NCBI GenBank assembly: GCA_009702405.1
Contig: WLIC01000047.1
Coordinates: 1-5,657 of the forward strand
DNA: 5,657 nt
Origin: Actinomycetota bacterium
GTDB taxonomy: Bacteria > Actinomycetota > Actinomycetes > Actinomycetales > Microbacteriaceae
Direction of reading: 5' to 3'
The notes under the pieces are model-generated. The model did no database searches. It saw nothing but the letters and a program-made list of their open reading frames with translations, and was not told the DNA's origin. Position 1 is the first letter of the stretch; every line of letters starts with the position of its first letter. Positions 5,468-5,657 of this stretch are shown here, piece by piece. The translations under genes were made by a program, and so were the position numbers.

Positions 5468-5657
5468 ATGACATCCCAAGAGCCTAAGAAGATAAAGGTC
5501 GTATTCCTTGTCTTCTATTACGAGGCTTGGGACTCTTTAGCTGGAATTCATGAGCTCATGCTCTCTGATTCACAGTTTGACGTGACTGTTATATCCATCC
5601 CTAGAAGGTTCTCTTTAGAGGCGGGCTTTGGTGAAGAATCTGAGGTCAGTGCATATT
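5468..5657 (+). CDS. 5' part of a CDP-glycerol glycerophosphotransferase- or glycosyltransferase-like gene (runs off window)
   Basis: The frame from ATG at 5468 stays open to the window end, giving 63 codons. The protein begins with a short polar lead, then KIKVVFLVFYYEAWDSLAG (residues 9-27), IHELMLSDSQFDVTVISIPRR (28-48) and an acidic stretch. The layout is a first beta strand, then W-D-S with a helix containing HELM, then a D-x-x-FDVTVIxIPR strand. It resembles the N-terminal domain of CDP-glycerol glycerophosphotransferase-like and related cell-surface glycosyltransferases; family confidence is moderate because the catalytic part lies outside. An in-frame TGA directly upstream (5462-5464) excludes an earlier start. 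The GAGGA ribosome-site-like sequence (5463-5467) sits unusually close to the ATG, with at most one base between. It lies 39 bases after the SDR-like gene and could be read through from it, though the theme looks different. Confidence 0.6.
   Translation, partial: MTSQEPKKIKVVFLVFYYEAWDSLAGIHELMLSDSQFDVTVISIPRRFSLEAGFGEESEVSAY

Noticed and set aside
5472..5533. TCCCAAG / CTTGGGA inverted repeat near the right edge
   Set aside because: Seven-base arms about 40 bases apart inside coding sequence; likely chance.
5549..5560. Perfect 12-base palindrome CATGAGCTCATG
   Set aside because: Lies in codons for an I-H-E-L-M-L helix; no promoter context, so probably coding coincidence.
1..5657. Mobile element, CRISPR array, tRNA/rRNA or riboswitch
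   Set aside because: No transposase or integrase motifs, no spaced direct repeats, no cloverleaf or conserved RNA core was seen on either strand by eye.

Overview
This window looks like chromosome from a mid- to low-GC actinobacterium, perhaps one of the small-genome aquatic lineages. That placement is an inference. It rests on the AT-leaning codon choice, a lipobox lipoprotein with no other Gram-positive or Gram-negative marker, the TetR/SDR/DUF4188 gene set, and a promoter arrangement suggesting a leaderless mRNA. No rRNA, tRNA or other taxonomic marker is present. Genes are packed tightly and no stretch without a gene exceeds about 100 bases.

Left part (1-1885). Two plus-strand genes encode a small HExxH putative zinc metallopeptidase (78-614) and a four-helix PsiE-family membrane protein (679-1161). 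They converge with a minus-strand lipoprotein of unknown function (1180-1800), only 18 bases away. A short perfect hairpin (1825-1839) lies between the lipoprotein and the next minus-strand gene.

Centre and right (1886-5428). A divergent gene cluster is built around a TetR-family regulator. Reading leftwards on the minus strand come the TetR gene (3845-4444), a DUF4188/af470-like monooxygenase-family protein (3369-3842), a four-helix small membrane protein (3000-3368) and an extended short-chain dehydrogenase resembling dihydroflavonol reductase or aldehyde reductase (1886-2917). The first three are separated by 2 and 0 bases and are almost certainly one transcript; the dehydrogenase follows after 82 bases. 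Reading rightwards from the same 60-base regulatory region is a second, atypical SDR-fold protein (4505-5428). That region holds two overlapping inverted repeats, whose arms cover the candidate -10 boxes of both divergent promoters. One regulator could therefore switch both sides at once. The likely theme is inducible redox handling of a small, perhaps aldehyde- or ketone-bearing, lipophilic compound. The substrate cannot be read from sequence.

Right edge (5468-5657). A gene begins and runs off the window. Its first 63 codons resemble the N-terminus of CDP-glycerol glycerophosphotransferase-like or glycosyltransferase proteins.

No mobile element, CRISPR array, RNA gene, prophage hallmark or origin was seen. 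The most interesting part is the TetR-controlled two-SDR plus DUF4188 plus membrane-protein cassette. Whether it is already described cannot be judged from the sequence alone.
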